Source of the DNA: Thermotomaculum hydrothermale
GTDB lineage: Bacteria > Acidobacteriota > Holophagae > Thermotomaculales > Thermotomaculaceae
Direction: 5' to 3'
Assembly: GCF_016592575.1 (NCBI RefSeq)
Contig: NZ_AP017470.1
Coordinates: 806,001 to 870,000 of the forward strand
DNA length: 64,000 nt
Shown: in pieces, positions 57,634 through 64,000 of the stretch
Numbering within the stretch: the first letter of the stretch is position 1
How the letters are laid out: every line of letters begins with the position of its first letter
Program-made: the position numbers and the translations under genes
The notes under the pieces: generated by a model
The model's database searches: none
Seen by the model: the letters and a program-made list of their open reading frames with translations, nothing else
What the model was told of the DNA's origin: nothing

Positions 57634-58686
57634 ATGTTTAAGATTGAGTATATGCAGAGGGCTTTATACCTTGCGGAAAGGGGTAAAGGCTTTGTTTCTC
57701 CAAATCCCCTTGTTGGATGCGTAATTGTTAAAGACGGCAAAGTTATAGGAGAAGGGTGGCATAAGAGATTTGGGGAGGCGCATGCTGAGGTAAATGCGGT
57801 TTTAGATGCAGAGAGCAAAGGCTTTTCTGTTGAAAATTCAGATGTTTATGTAACTTTAGAGCCGTGCAGCCACTTTGGAAAAACTCCCCCGTGTGCAAAT
57901 ATGCTTGCAGAAAAGAAGGTTAAGCGGGTTTTTATTGCAACCCTTGACCCAAATCCCCTTGTTGCAGGAAGGGGGGTTGAGATTTTAAAGAGTGCGGGAA
58001 TTGAGGTTTTTCACGGATTTTTAGAAAATGAGGCAAAAAACTTGAATAAGTTTTTCTTTTACCACATAAAGAACAAATTGCCTTATGTTATTTTAAAGCT
58101 TGCAACAACCCTTGACGGCTTTATTGGTGATATTGATGGAAATTCAAAGTGGATTACAAATGAGAAAAGCAGAAAAAAGGTTCATGAATTGAGGAGTGAG
58201 GTTGACGCTGTTTTAGTTGGAAGTGGCACAGTTCAGGCCGATAACCCATCTTTGACTGTAAGGCTTGTTGAAGGGAGAAATCCAAAAAAGGTTGTGCTTG
58301 ATTTTAGCGGAAGGCTAAACGGTGATTATAATGTTTTTGATGAAAACTGTTTCCTTGTTGTTTTAAAAGACAGGTTAACAGAAGAGAAAAGGGAATTTTA
58401 CTTAAAAAAGAGGGTTAAAATTGTTGAAGTTGAGAATAAAGATATTAAACTTGTTCTTGAAGCCCTTTACAAAAACAATATTGCTTCAATTTTGGTTGAA
58501 GGGGGAAGCAGGGTTGCCGGAATGTTTGTTGAAAGCGGTTTTATAAACGAGTTAATGCTTTTTGTTGCGCCAAAGATTTTGGGAGAGGGCAAGAGGGCTT
58601 TTTCCATTTCAAAAGTTTTTAAAATGGATAATCCCCTTGAATTAAACGGGGAAGACGGCTTTTTTAGTTTTAAATTCAGGAGTTGA
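57634..58686 (+). CDS. ribD: Riboflavin biosynthesis deaminase/reductase RibD
   Basis: ATG 57634 follows GAGG by 5 nt; a GTG at 57628 overlaps that site. The 350-aa product joins an N-terminal deaminase (zinc ligands in HAEVNAV and LEPCSHFGKTPPCANML) to a C-terminal reductase (ILKLATTLDGFIGD; VDAVLVGSGTVQADNPSLTVR; LVEGGSRVAGMFVE). It carries out two steps from the GTP-derived pyrimidine to the ribitylaminouracil phosphate. TATAAT at 57613-57618 may be its -10 box. No FMN riboswitch is visible in the 51-nt gap upstream. Confidence 0.95.
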   Translation: MFKIEYMQRALYLAERGKGFVSPNPLVGCVIVKDGKVIGEGWHKRFGEAHAEVNAVLDAESKGFSVENSDVYVTLEPCSHFGKTPPCANMLAEKKVKRVFIATLDPNPLVAGRGVEILKSAGIEVFHGFLENEAKNLNKFFFYHIKNKLPYVILKLATTLDGFIGDIDGNSKWITNEKSRKKVHELRSEVDAVLVGSGTVQADNPSLTVRLVEGRNPKKVVLDFSGRLNGDYNVFDENCFLVVLKDRLTEEKREFYLKKRVKIVEVENKDIKLVLEALYKNNIASILVEGGSRVAGMFVESGFINELMLFVAPKILGEGKRAFSISKVFKMDNPLELNGEDGFFSFKFRS

Positions 58687-58687
58687 T

Positions 58688-59301
58688 ATGTTTACAGGCA
58701 TTGTGGAAGAGGTTGGAAAGGTTGTTTCAATTAAAACAAAGGGAGATGGAAGAATAATCTCAATTGAGGGGAAAAGGGTTTTTGAGGATTTGAAGGTTGA
58801 AGACAGCATTGCAGTTGACGGGGTTTGTCAGACTGTTTTTGAGATAAATGGAAATGTTTTCAGCGTCTTTGCAATGAATGAAACTTTAAAAAAACAACAT
58901 TGAAGAATTTAAAAACAGGGGATAGGGTAAACCTGGAAAGGGCTTTAACATTGTCAACAAGGTTAGGGGGACACCTCGTTCAGGGTCATGTTGATTGCGT
59001 TGGAATTGTTGAAGGGGTAAAAAAGCAATCAAACACCTATTTAATTGACATAAGAATTTCAAAAGAGTTTGAAAAGTTCACTGTTTTGCACGGTTCAGTT
59101 GCAATAAACGGTGTTTCCCTTACAATTGCAAGGAAAAGCGGGGTTATTATAACCGTGTCTTTAATCCCATATACCCTTGAAAACACTTCGCTTAAATTTT
59201 TAAGAAGGGGAAGTGCTGTAAATATTGAAACAGACATAGTTGGCAAATACCTTTATCAATTTTTTAAAAATCAAAAAACTTACGACAATTTAAGTGAATA
59301 A
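58688..59301 (+). CDS. ribE: Riboflavin synthase split by a frameshift at an A7 run
   Basis: Two frames together spell one riboflavin synthase of about 203 aa. The first (58688-58903) begins MFTGIVEEVGKV and stops at TGA just after NETLKK; the second continues TTLKNLKTGDRVNLERAL to the end, with LGGHLVQGHVD and VSLIPYTLENT. The frames meet at AAAAAAA (58888-58894): a slip of one base back, or one extra A, restores the expected ETLKKTTLKNL sequence. The break lies within the N-terminal barrel, so two separate functional parts are unlikely. A TTG at 58900 overlaps the stop (TTGA) and could restart translation. ribE is essential for flavin synthesis and sits in an otherwise intact operon. Confidence 0.9.
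58888..58903 (+). other. Candidate -1 slippery site in ribE
   Basis: In the first frame the codons are TTA AAA AAA CAA CAT TGA. The A-AAA-AAA heptamer is in the right phase for -1 slippage, and the stop comes three codons later. A downstream stimulating structure was not found by eye. Confidence 0.55.
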
Positions 59302-59312
59302 GTGTTCACTTT

Positions 59313-59321
59313 TGATATAAT
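59313..59321 (+). promoter_or_regulatory. Extended -10 promoter before ribBA
   Basis: TGATATAAT (59313-59321) is a full extended -10 box. Just before it AAGTGAA/TTCACTT (59292-59298 with 59305-59311) forms a 7-bp stem across the ribE stop. ribBA may therefore be read from its own start as well as from ribD. Confidence 0.5.
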
Positions 59322-59350
59322 GAGTTTGAATAAACTTTGGAGTGTATTTT

Positions 59351-60544
59351 ATGAGAATTTCAATAGAAGAGGCAATTGAAAGGTTTAAAAGGGGCGAGTT
59401 TTTAATTGTTGTTGACGATGAGGACAGGGAAAACGAAGGGGATTTTATTATTGCGTCTGAAAAAATTTCCCCTGAAGCGATAAACTTTATGGCAAAAGAG
59501 GGCAGGGGGCTTATCTGCGTTGCAATTACTCAGGAGATTGCTGATAGGCTTGATTTAAAGCCAATGGCTCAAAAGAACACTGCAAGGCACTCAACAGCTT
59601 TTACAGAAAGCGTTGATGCGCTTGAAGGGACGACGACTGGTATTTCTGCGCAGGACAGGGCAATTACAGTTAAGGTTTTAATTGACGAAAATTCAAAACC
59701 GGAGGATTTGGCAAGGCCTGGCCATATTTTCCCCCTTATAGCAAAGAAAGGCGGGGTGTTAAAGAGGGCAGGGCATACCGAGGCTTCAGTTGACCTTGCA
59801 AGGCTTGCTGGATTAAAGCCGAGCGGTGTTTTGTGCGAGATTATGAACGATGACGGCACAATGGCAAGGATGCCTGAGTTGGAGAAGATTTCAGAAAAAT
59901 TCAACATCCCCATAATCACAATTGCAGATTTGATTGAATACAGGAGAAGGTTTGAAAAATTAGTTCACAGGGTTGCCGAGGTTGACTTTCCAAACAAATA
60001 CGGCCACTTTAAACTGATTTATTACGATTGTGATATTGATCCTAAAGATTACCTTGCAATTGTTAAGGAATTTGACCCTGAAAAGCCTGTTTTGGTTAGA
60101 ATGCACTCTGAGTGTAAAACTGGAGATGCATTGGGCTCATTAAGGTGTGATTGCGGTGACCAGTTGGCAGAGGCATTGAGAATGATTGAAAAAGAAGGCG
60201 GTGTTGTTGTTTACCTTCCCCATGAGGGCAGGGGAATTGGATTGAGGAACAAAATACTTGCCTATAAACTTCAGGACGAGGGGCACGACACTGTTGAGGC
60301 AAACTGCAAATTGGGATTTAAACCTGATTTAAGGGATTACGGAATAGGCGCTCAAATTTTAAAAGATTTGGGGATTAAAAAAATAAGGCTAATGACAAAC
60401 AATCCAACAAAGGTAATTGCATTAAACGGGTATGACCTTGAGATTGTGGAGAGGGTGCCTATTGAAATAAAGCCTAATCCTGCAAATTACAAATATTTAA
60501 AAACAAAAAAGGAAAAAATGGGGCATAAACTATCAATTGATTGA
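59351..60544 (+). CDS. ribBA: Bifunctional DHBP synthase / GTP cyclohydrolase II
   Basis: ATG 59351 has GGAG 8 nt upstream (59339-59342). The 397-aa protein joins RibB ([14 protein letters not shown]; the active-site RHSTAFT and [11 protein letters not shown] segments) to RibA ([23 protein letters not shown] with the zinc cysteines; [14 protein letters not shown]). Both halves keep their catalytic residues. It supplies both starting materials of riboflavin: dihydroxybutanone phosphate and the GTP-derived pyrimidine. ribH follows after 14 nt. Confidence 0.96.
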   Translation: MRISIEEAIERFKRGEFLIVVDDEDRENEGDFIIASEKISPEAINFMAKEGRGLICVAITQEIADRLDLKPMAQKNTARHSTAFTESVDALEGTTTGISAQDRAITVKVLIDENSKPEDLARPGHIFPLIAKKGGVLKRAGHTEASVDLARLAGLKPSGVLCEIMNDDGTMARMPELEKISEKFNIPIITIADLIEYRRRFEKLVHRVAEVDFPNKYGHFKLIYYDCDIDPKDYLAIVKEFDPEKPVLVRMHSECKTGDALGSLRCDCGDQLAEALRMIEKEGGVVVYLPHEGRGIGLRNKILAYKLQDEGHDTVEANCKLGFKPDLRDYGIGAQILKDLGIKKIRLMTNNPTKVIALNGYDLEIVERVPIEIKPNPANYKYLKTKKEKMGHKLSID

Positions 60545-60558
60545 TTCGGAGGATTTTT

Positions 60559-61023
60559 ATGAAGGTTAACGAAGGCAAGTTAAATGCCAGCGGCAAAAGG
60601 TTTGCAATAGTTGTTTCAAGGTTTAACGATTTTATTTCAACAAGGCTTTTAGACGGGGCTTTAGATTGCTTGAAGAGGCATCACTGCGAAGAGAACGATA
60701 TTGAGATTACCTGGGTGCCCGGAAGTTTTGAAATTCCATTAACAGCAAAGGTTTTGGCAGAGAAGGGAAATTTTGACGCTATTATCTGCCTTGGTGCAGT
60801 TATAAGGGGAGAAACCCCTCACTTTGACTATGTATCAGCGGAGGTTTCAAAGGGGATTGCAAATGTTGGGTTGCAAACTGAAAAACCTGTTATTTTTGGA
60901 ATAATTACGGCAGACACTGTTGAGCAGGCAATTGACAGGGCAGGAACAAAGGCTGGAAACAAGGGCTGGGCTGCAGCATTAACTGCAATAGAGATGGCTG
61001 ATTTAATGTCTAAAATTGGATAA
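60559..61023 (+). CDS. ribH: 6,7-dimethyl-8-ribityllumazine synthase
   Basis: ATG 60559 follows CGGAGG by 6 nt; an earlier TTG at 60541 precedes that site. The 154-aa protein has [40 protein letters not shown] with the catalytic His, and [17 protein letters not shown]. It forms the substrate of riboflavin synthase, often in icosahedral shells. Its stop shares one base with the btuF start, so the transporter genes are coupled to the riboflavin operon. Confidence 0.97.
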   Translation: MKVNEGKLNASGKRFAIVVSRFNDFISTRLLDGALDCLKRHHCEENDIEITWVPGSFEIPLTAKVLAEKGNFDAIICLGAVIRGETPHFDYVSAEVSKGIANVGLQTEKPVIFGIITADTVEQAIDRAGTKAGNKGWAAALTAIEMADLMSKIG

Positions 61024-61826
61024 TGAAAAAAATATTTATTCTTTTTCTCTTTTGTTTTTTTGCATTTCACTCTTTTTCAAAAGGGGTTGTTTCACTTCTT
61101 CCATCAATTACAGAGATAATTGTTGAATACGGCTGTGCAAACAGGCTTGTGGCGGTTTCAGATTATTCTGTTGTTCCGCCTGATTTAAAGGTTGAAAGAA
61201 TTGGTTCCCTTTACAACCTAAACATTGAAGAGTTGATAAAACTAAATCCAGACATTATTTTTGCCGAAGTTTCCTATAAATCCCAATTATCAGATATTCC
61301 TCTTTTAAGGGATAAAGTTGTATATCTCTCTTTCCTAAAACTGAATGGTGTTTTTGAAAGTTACAGGGTAATTGGAGAAAAATTAGGTGTGAAAAAGGGT
61401 AAAATTCAGCAAAAGGTTGATGAGATTAAGAATTTGCTTGAAAAATTGAATAGTTTAAACAAATGCAAAGGTAAAAGGGTTCTGCTGATTTTAAACTCCC
61501 AAAGCAATAGATTCTTTGCCTGCGGAGACAATTACTTTTCAGAAATTTTCAATGCAATAGGCTTTAGAAATGCCTTGAAAACTAAAATTCCATATCCAGA
61601 CATATCCTATGAATCTTTTTACAAAATCAATCCTGATTTTGTAATTGTTCTCTCTGCCGAAAAGCCTGAAAAATTTTTGTGTCAGAGAGAAGCCTTAAAA
61701 AAGTTAAATGCCTGTGTGGGCAAAAGGGTATTTTATATTTATGGGGAAAAGGTTTTGCACGCTGGAAGCGGGCTTAAAGATTTGTTGAATCAGGTTGAAG
61801 TAAAGTTGGAACAATGCTTCAAGTAA
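61023..61826 (+). CDS. btuF: Cobalamin/siderophore ABC importer binding protein, BtuF-like
   Basis: A 267-aa periplasmic protein with a signal peptide ([19 protein letters not shown]) and no lipobox. VVSLLPSITEIIVEYGCANRLVAVSDYSVVP and IEELIKLNPDIIFAE are the markers of the helical-backbone binding proteins for vitamin B12 and iron chelates. B12 is favoured because the cell has a cobalamin-dependent MetH, but siderophores are not excluded. It starts in the ribH stop codon and overlaps the ATPase gene by 13 nt. Confidence 0.88.
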   Translation: MKKIFILFLFCFFAFHSFSKGVVSLLPSITEIIVEYGCANRLVAVSDYSVVPPDLKVERIGSLYNLNIEELIKLNPDIIFAEVSYKSQLSDIPLLRDKVVYLSFLKLNGVFESYRVIGEKLGVKKGKIQQKVDEIKNLLEKLNSLNKCKGKRVLLILNSQSNRFFACGDNYFSEIFNAIGFRNALKTKIPYPDISYESFYKINPDFVIVLSAEKPEKFLCQREALKKLNACVGKRVFYIYGEKVLHAGSGLKDLLNQVEVKLEQCFK

Positions 61827-62512
61827 AAGATTTAACTTATAGAAAAATATTAAAAAAACTATCTTTTAAAATTAGAAAAAAGGAATGCGTTTCAATTATT
61901 GGCAAAAATGGAAGCGGTAAGTCAACCCTGTTAAAGTGCATTTCAGGGATTTTAAGGGATTACAAGGGCTTGATTGAAATTAACGGGAAAGATTTGCAAA
62001 ATCTTTCAATGAGAGAGATTGCATCTTTGGTTTCCTATGTCCCTCAATTAATTGAAAAGAGAATAGAATTAAAGGTCAGGGAATTTTTAAGCCTTTCACT
62101 TTTTCCGTATAGTGTGAAACTTTCAGATAAGGAAGCAAAGGATAAGATTTTTGAAACTGTTAGAGAGCTGGATATTGAAGAATTGCTTGATAGAAAAATG
62201 TACACACTAAGCGGGGGAGAGGTTCAGAAGGTCTTAATTTCAGGGGCTGTTTTGCAGGGGGCGGATTTTATTCTCCTTGATGAACCGACAAGCCACCTTG
62301 ATATTTACAGAAAAAAAGAGGTTATAGACTTTATTTTTAAACTTAAAGAAAAGGGGAAAACCCTTGTTTTTGTTTCACACAACCTTGATGAGGTAAAAGA
62401 GTTGTCAGACAGGGTGTTTGTAATGGTTGACGGGGAAATAGTGAAGGATATTGAGAAAAAGGATATTGACTTGCTGTTTGATAAAGAGTTTCAGGAAAAT
62501 GTTTATGCGTAA
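61814..62512 (+). CDS. btuD: ABC importer ATPase, BtuD-like
   Basis: A 232-aa ATPase. Walker A is GKNGSGKSTLLKCI, the Q-loop is in VSYVPQ, the signature is LSGGEVQKVLI, Walker B is FILLDEPTSHLD, and the switch is VFVSHNLDEV. LSGGE-x-Q with TSHLDI is typical of the B12/Fe-chelate importer class. It overlaps both neighbours and is the energy subunit of this importer. Confidence 0.92.
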   Translation: MLQVKDLTYRKILKKLSFKIRKKECVSIIGKNGSGKSTLLKCISGILRDYKGLIEINGKDLQNLSMREIASLVSYVPQLIEKRIELKVREFLSLSLFPYSVKLSDKEAKDKIFETVRELDIEELLDRKMYTLSGGEVQKVLISGAVLQGADFILLDEPTSHLDIYRKKEVIDFIFKLKEKGKTLVFVSHNLDEVKELSDRVFVMVDGEIVKDIEKKDIDLLFDKEFQENVYA

Positions 62513-63458
62513 TGCTTTGAATTTTGTTGCTTTAATACTTCTAATTTTTGTTTTGTTTATTGCAGTTATTTTGTATTTTCCTGAAAGGCTGAATTACCCA
62601 TTTAGTGATACTGATTTGTTTATCCTTAAAAGCATAAGGTTTCCAATGTTTATAGTTGCCTTTTTAGTTGGCGGTTCTCTTTCAATTTCAGGCCTTGTTT
62701 TTCAGACAGTTTTTGATAATCCCCTTGCAACACCATACACCCTTGGGGTGGCAAGCGGTGCAAGTTTAGGGGTTGTAATTTACACTGTTTTTCTTGCAAA
62801 AGTTATCCACATTCCCCTGATTTTTTTCAGCCTTTTAGGGGGGTTACTATCTGTTTTTGTAATCTTTTTAATTGCAAAAGTTGTAAATTATTATTCCTCG
62901 CAGACAATTTTGCTTTCAGGGGTTGCTTTAAATTTCTTTTTTGGAAGTTTAATACTTTTTTTTCAATACTTTGCAAACAGATTTGACACATTTGAGATTT
63001 ACCGCTGGCTTTTAGGCGGAATAAAGCCTGAAAAACCGTCTCTTTTATTGTTGCTTGCAATTGTTTCCCTCATTGTATTGGTTTTGCTTATGCTTCTATC
63101 AAGAAAACTTGACCTATTCCTTTTAGGAGACACAATTGCAAAAACAAAGGGGCTTGATACTGAAAAGTACAGGCTTATATTTATCACTCTTGTAAGTGTT
63201 TTAACTGCATTCTGCGTATCCATTGCAGGGCCAATTGCCTTTGTGGGAATAATTGTCCCTCACATTGTGGTAAGGCTATTTGACGGCTTGCACAGGGAAA
63301 GATTATTGTTTTCTTTTCTTTTAGGTGGGGTATCCCTGGTTTTGTGCCAGGCTCTTTCAGTAAAGATACTTTACCCATCAATCCTTCCAATAGGGGTTTT
63401 AACTGCAATAATAGGGACACCGATTTTTATTTATATTTTAATTTTAAGAAACAAATAG
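62499..63458 (+). CDS. btuC: ABC importer permease, BtuC-like
   Basis: The frame opens at 62451, but ATG 62499 follows AGGA and gives a normal start (MFMRNALNF) overlapping the ATPase gene by 14 nt. The 319-aa protein has about nine or ten helices. Family segments are RFPMFIVAFLVGGSLSISGLVFQTVFDNPLATPYTLGVASGASLG, FAGPIAFVGIIVPHIVVRL and GVLTAIIGTPIFIYIL. It forms the membrane channel with BtuD. It ends 1 nt before the convergent gene. Confidence 0.93.
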   Translation: MFMRNALNFVALILLIFVLFIAVILYFPERLNYPFSDTDLFILKSIRFPMFIVAFLVGGSLSISGLVFQTVFDNPLATPYTLGVASGASLGVVIYTVFLAKVIHIPLIFFSLLGGLLSVFVIFLIAKVVNYYSSQTILLSGVALNFFFGSLILFFQYFANRFDTFEIYRWLLGGIKPEKPSLLLLLAIVSLIVLVLLMLLSRKLDLFLLGDTIAKTKGLDTEKYRLIFITLVSVLTAFCVSIAGPIAFVGIIVPHIVVRLFDGLHRERLLFSFLLGGVSLVLCQALSVKILYPSILPIGVLTAIIGTPIFIYILILRNK

Positions 63459-63459
63459 T

Positions 63460-64000
63460 TTACGGCACAAAGATAAATAGAGGCTCAATAACCTCTTTAT
63501 CCCTGTCAAAGGCCTCTAAAATATCCCTGAACATTCTTCTCTTTAACTCTGCGTAAATTCCCCTTGATTTGTTAAACATTTTTGCAAATTCAAAGGTTGT
63601 TGATTTTAATTCATCAAGGTTTTCAGTGGCTTTAACAATTATCCCTGCTTCTTCTAACTCTTTTGCTGTGTACCTTTTTCCTGTAAACACCATTTCCTGA
63701 TACTTTTGATATGGGATAGCCTTTTTTGCAAATGCAATCATTGAAGGCAAGAATGGAATCTTAACATCAACCTCTGGAAAACAGAAAAATCCTCTGTCAT
63801 TTCTCATAAATCTAAAGTCGCAGCAGCAGGCAAGCAAAGCGCCATTTCCGAAGGCATGCCCTGTTATCTCTGCAATTACAGGAAAGGGTGAAAATATAAT
63901 CTTTTTGAAAACCTCGTCCATTTTATAGAGAAATGCCTTAACATTATCAAAGTTTTTTAATGCAAACTCTTTTTGAATCCACTCAACATTTACCCCCTGC
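63460..64000 (-). CDS. Enoyl-CoA hydratase/isomerase (5' truncated at window end)
   Basis: The frame is open from the last base of the window to its stop at 63460, so the N-terminus lies outside. The visible 180 residues fit the crotonase fold: VIAEITGHAFGNGALLACCCDFRFM forms the oxyanion hole, and FCFPEVDVKIPFLPSM is a motif of the delta3,delta2-enoyl-CoA isomerase subgroup. It probably acts in fatty acid breakdown. It is convergent with btuC. Confidence 0.88.
   Translation of the reverse strand, partial: QGVNVEWIQKEFALKNFDNVKAFLYKMDEVFKKIIFSPFPVIAEITGHAFGNGALLACCCDFRFMRNDRGFFCFPEVDVKIPFLPSMIAFAKKAIPYQKYQEMVFTGKRYTAKELEEAGIIVKATENLDELKSTTFEFAKMFNKSRGIYAELKRRMFRDILEAFDRDKEVIEPLFIFVP

Noticed and set aside
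58688-58903. ribE as a dead pseudogene
   Set aside because: The two frames are well conserved to their ends, the operon is intact, and one base at a homopolymer restores the gene.
60545-61030. Cobalamin riboswitch before btuF
   Set aside because: btuF shares a base with the ribH stop; there is no leader.

Overview
The window is a gene-dense, AT-rich bacterial chromosome segment from a Gram-negative organism. It encodes lipid A synthesis (LpxC), an Mla-type phospholipid transporter (MlaE, MlaF, MlaD) and a beta-barrel-like outer membrane protein. Arginine is written almost always as AGA or AGG and CpG is scarce, a bias often seen in low-GC thermophiles. Several small families (DUF4124, PATAN/DUF4388, the 100-aa Sm-like protein) recall Acidobacteriota or deltaproteobacteria. 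A Thermotomaculum-like acidobacterium is a reasonable guess but is not proven from sequence alone. No tRNA, rRNA, CRISPR array, insertion sequence or prophage is visible.

Layout. 1-5.9 kb: the C-terminal part of a cobalamin-dependent methionine synthase, a DUF4124 membrane protein, HemW, a GIDE-like membrane protein with a perfect EF-hand loop, LemA and a family 2 glycosyltransferase. 6-13.7 kb: a zinc-ribbon membrane protein with a PATAN protein and a small membrane protein; then trxB with a DUF456 gene, a methyltransferase, and a minus-strand pair of unknown function. 13.8-25.7 kb: an acidic amino acid symporter; alaS, a lytic transglycosylase and a metallo-beta-lactamase-fold hydrolase; folD, methylmalonyl-CoA epimerase and ilvE; small membrane and secreted proteins, a propeller-transglutaminase and ruvA. 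25.8-34 kb: a POT transporter, a LysM envelope protein, then the conserved phoH, 7TM-HD phosphodiesterase, ybeY, corC-like, era cluster. 34-40 kb: rpsO, pnp, asnS, rimO and a TPR protein. 40-45 kb: a 1304-aa subtilisin-like protease, a strong terminator and lpxC.

From 54.7 kb back to 45.4 kb a long minus-strand cluster runs mlaE, mlaF, mlaD, radA, queF, a ureohydrolase, a methylthio-nucleoside phosphorylase, an MTA/SAH deaminase, a YfgM-like protein and a DUF3187 barrel protein. The deaminase and phosphorylase look like a two-step methylthioadenosine salvage route through methylthioinosine, next to an agmatinase-type enzyme, which fits polyamine and S-adenosylmethionine by-product metabolism.

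55-63.5 kb holds an 868-aa membrane protein with sixteen 11-residue repeats, the riboflavin operon ribD, ribE, ribBA, ribH, and a cobalamin-type ABC importer (btuF, btuD, btuC) joined to it by overlaps. ribE is broken into two frames exactly at a run of seven A. Conceptual one-base correction restores a full riboflavin synthase, so the site is either programmed slippage or a sequence error. The window ends in a 5'-truncated enoyl-CoA hydratase/isomerase gene. The most interesting items are the ribE slippery site, the LemA-GIDE-EF-hand pair, the 11-residue-repeat membrane protein, the nested hairpins after the protease gene and the 120-bp inverted repeat after lpxC.
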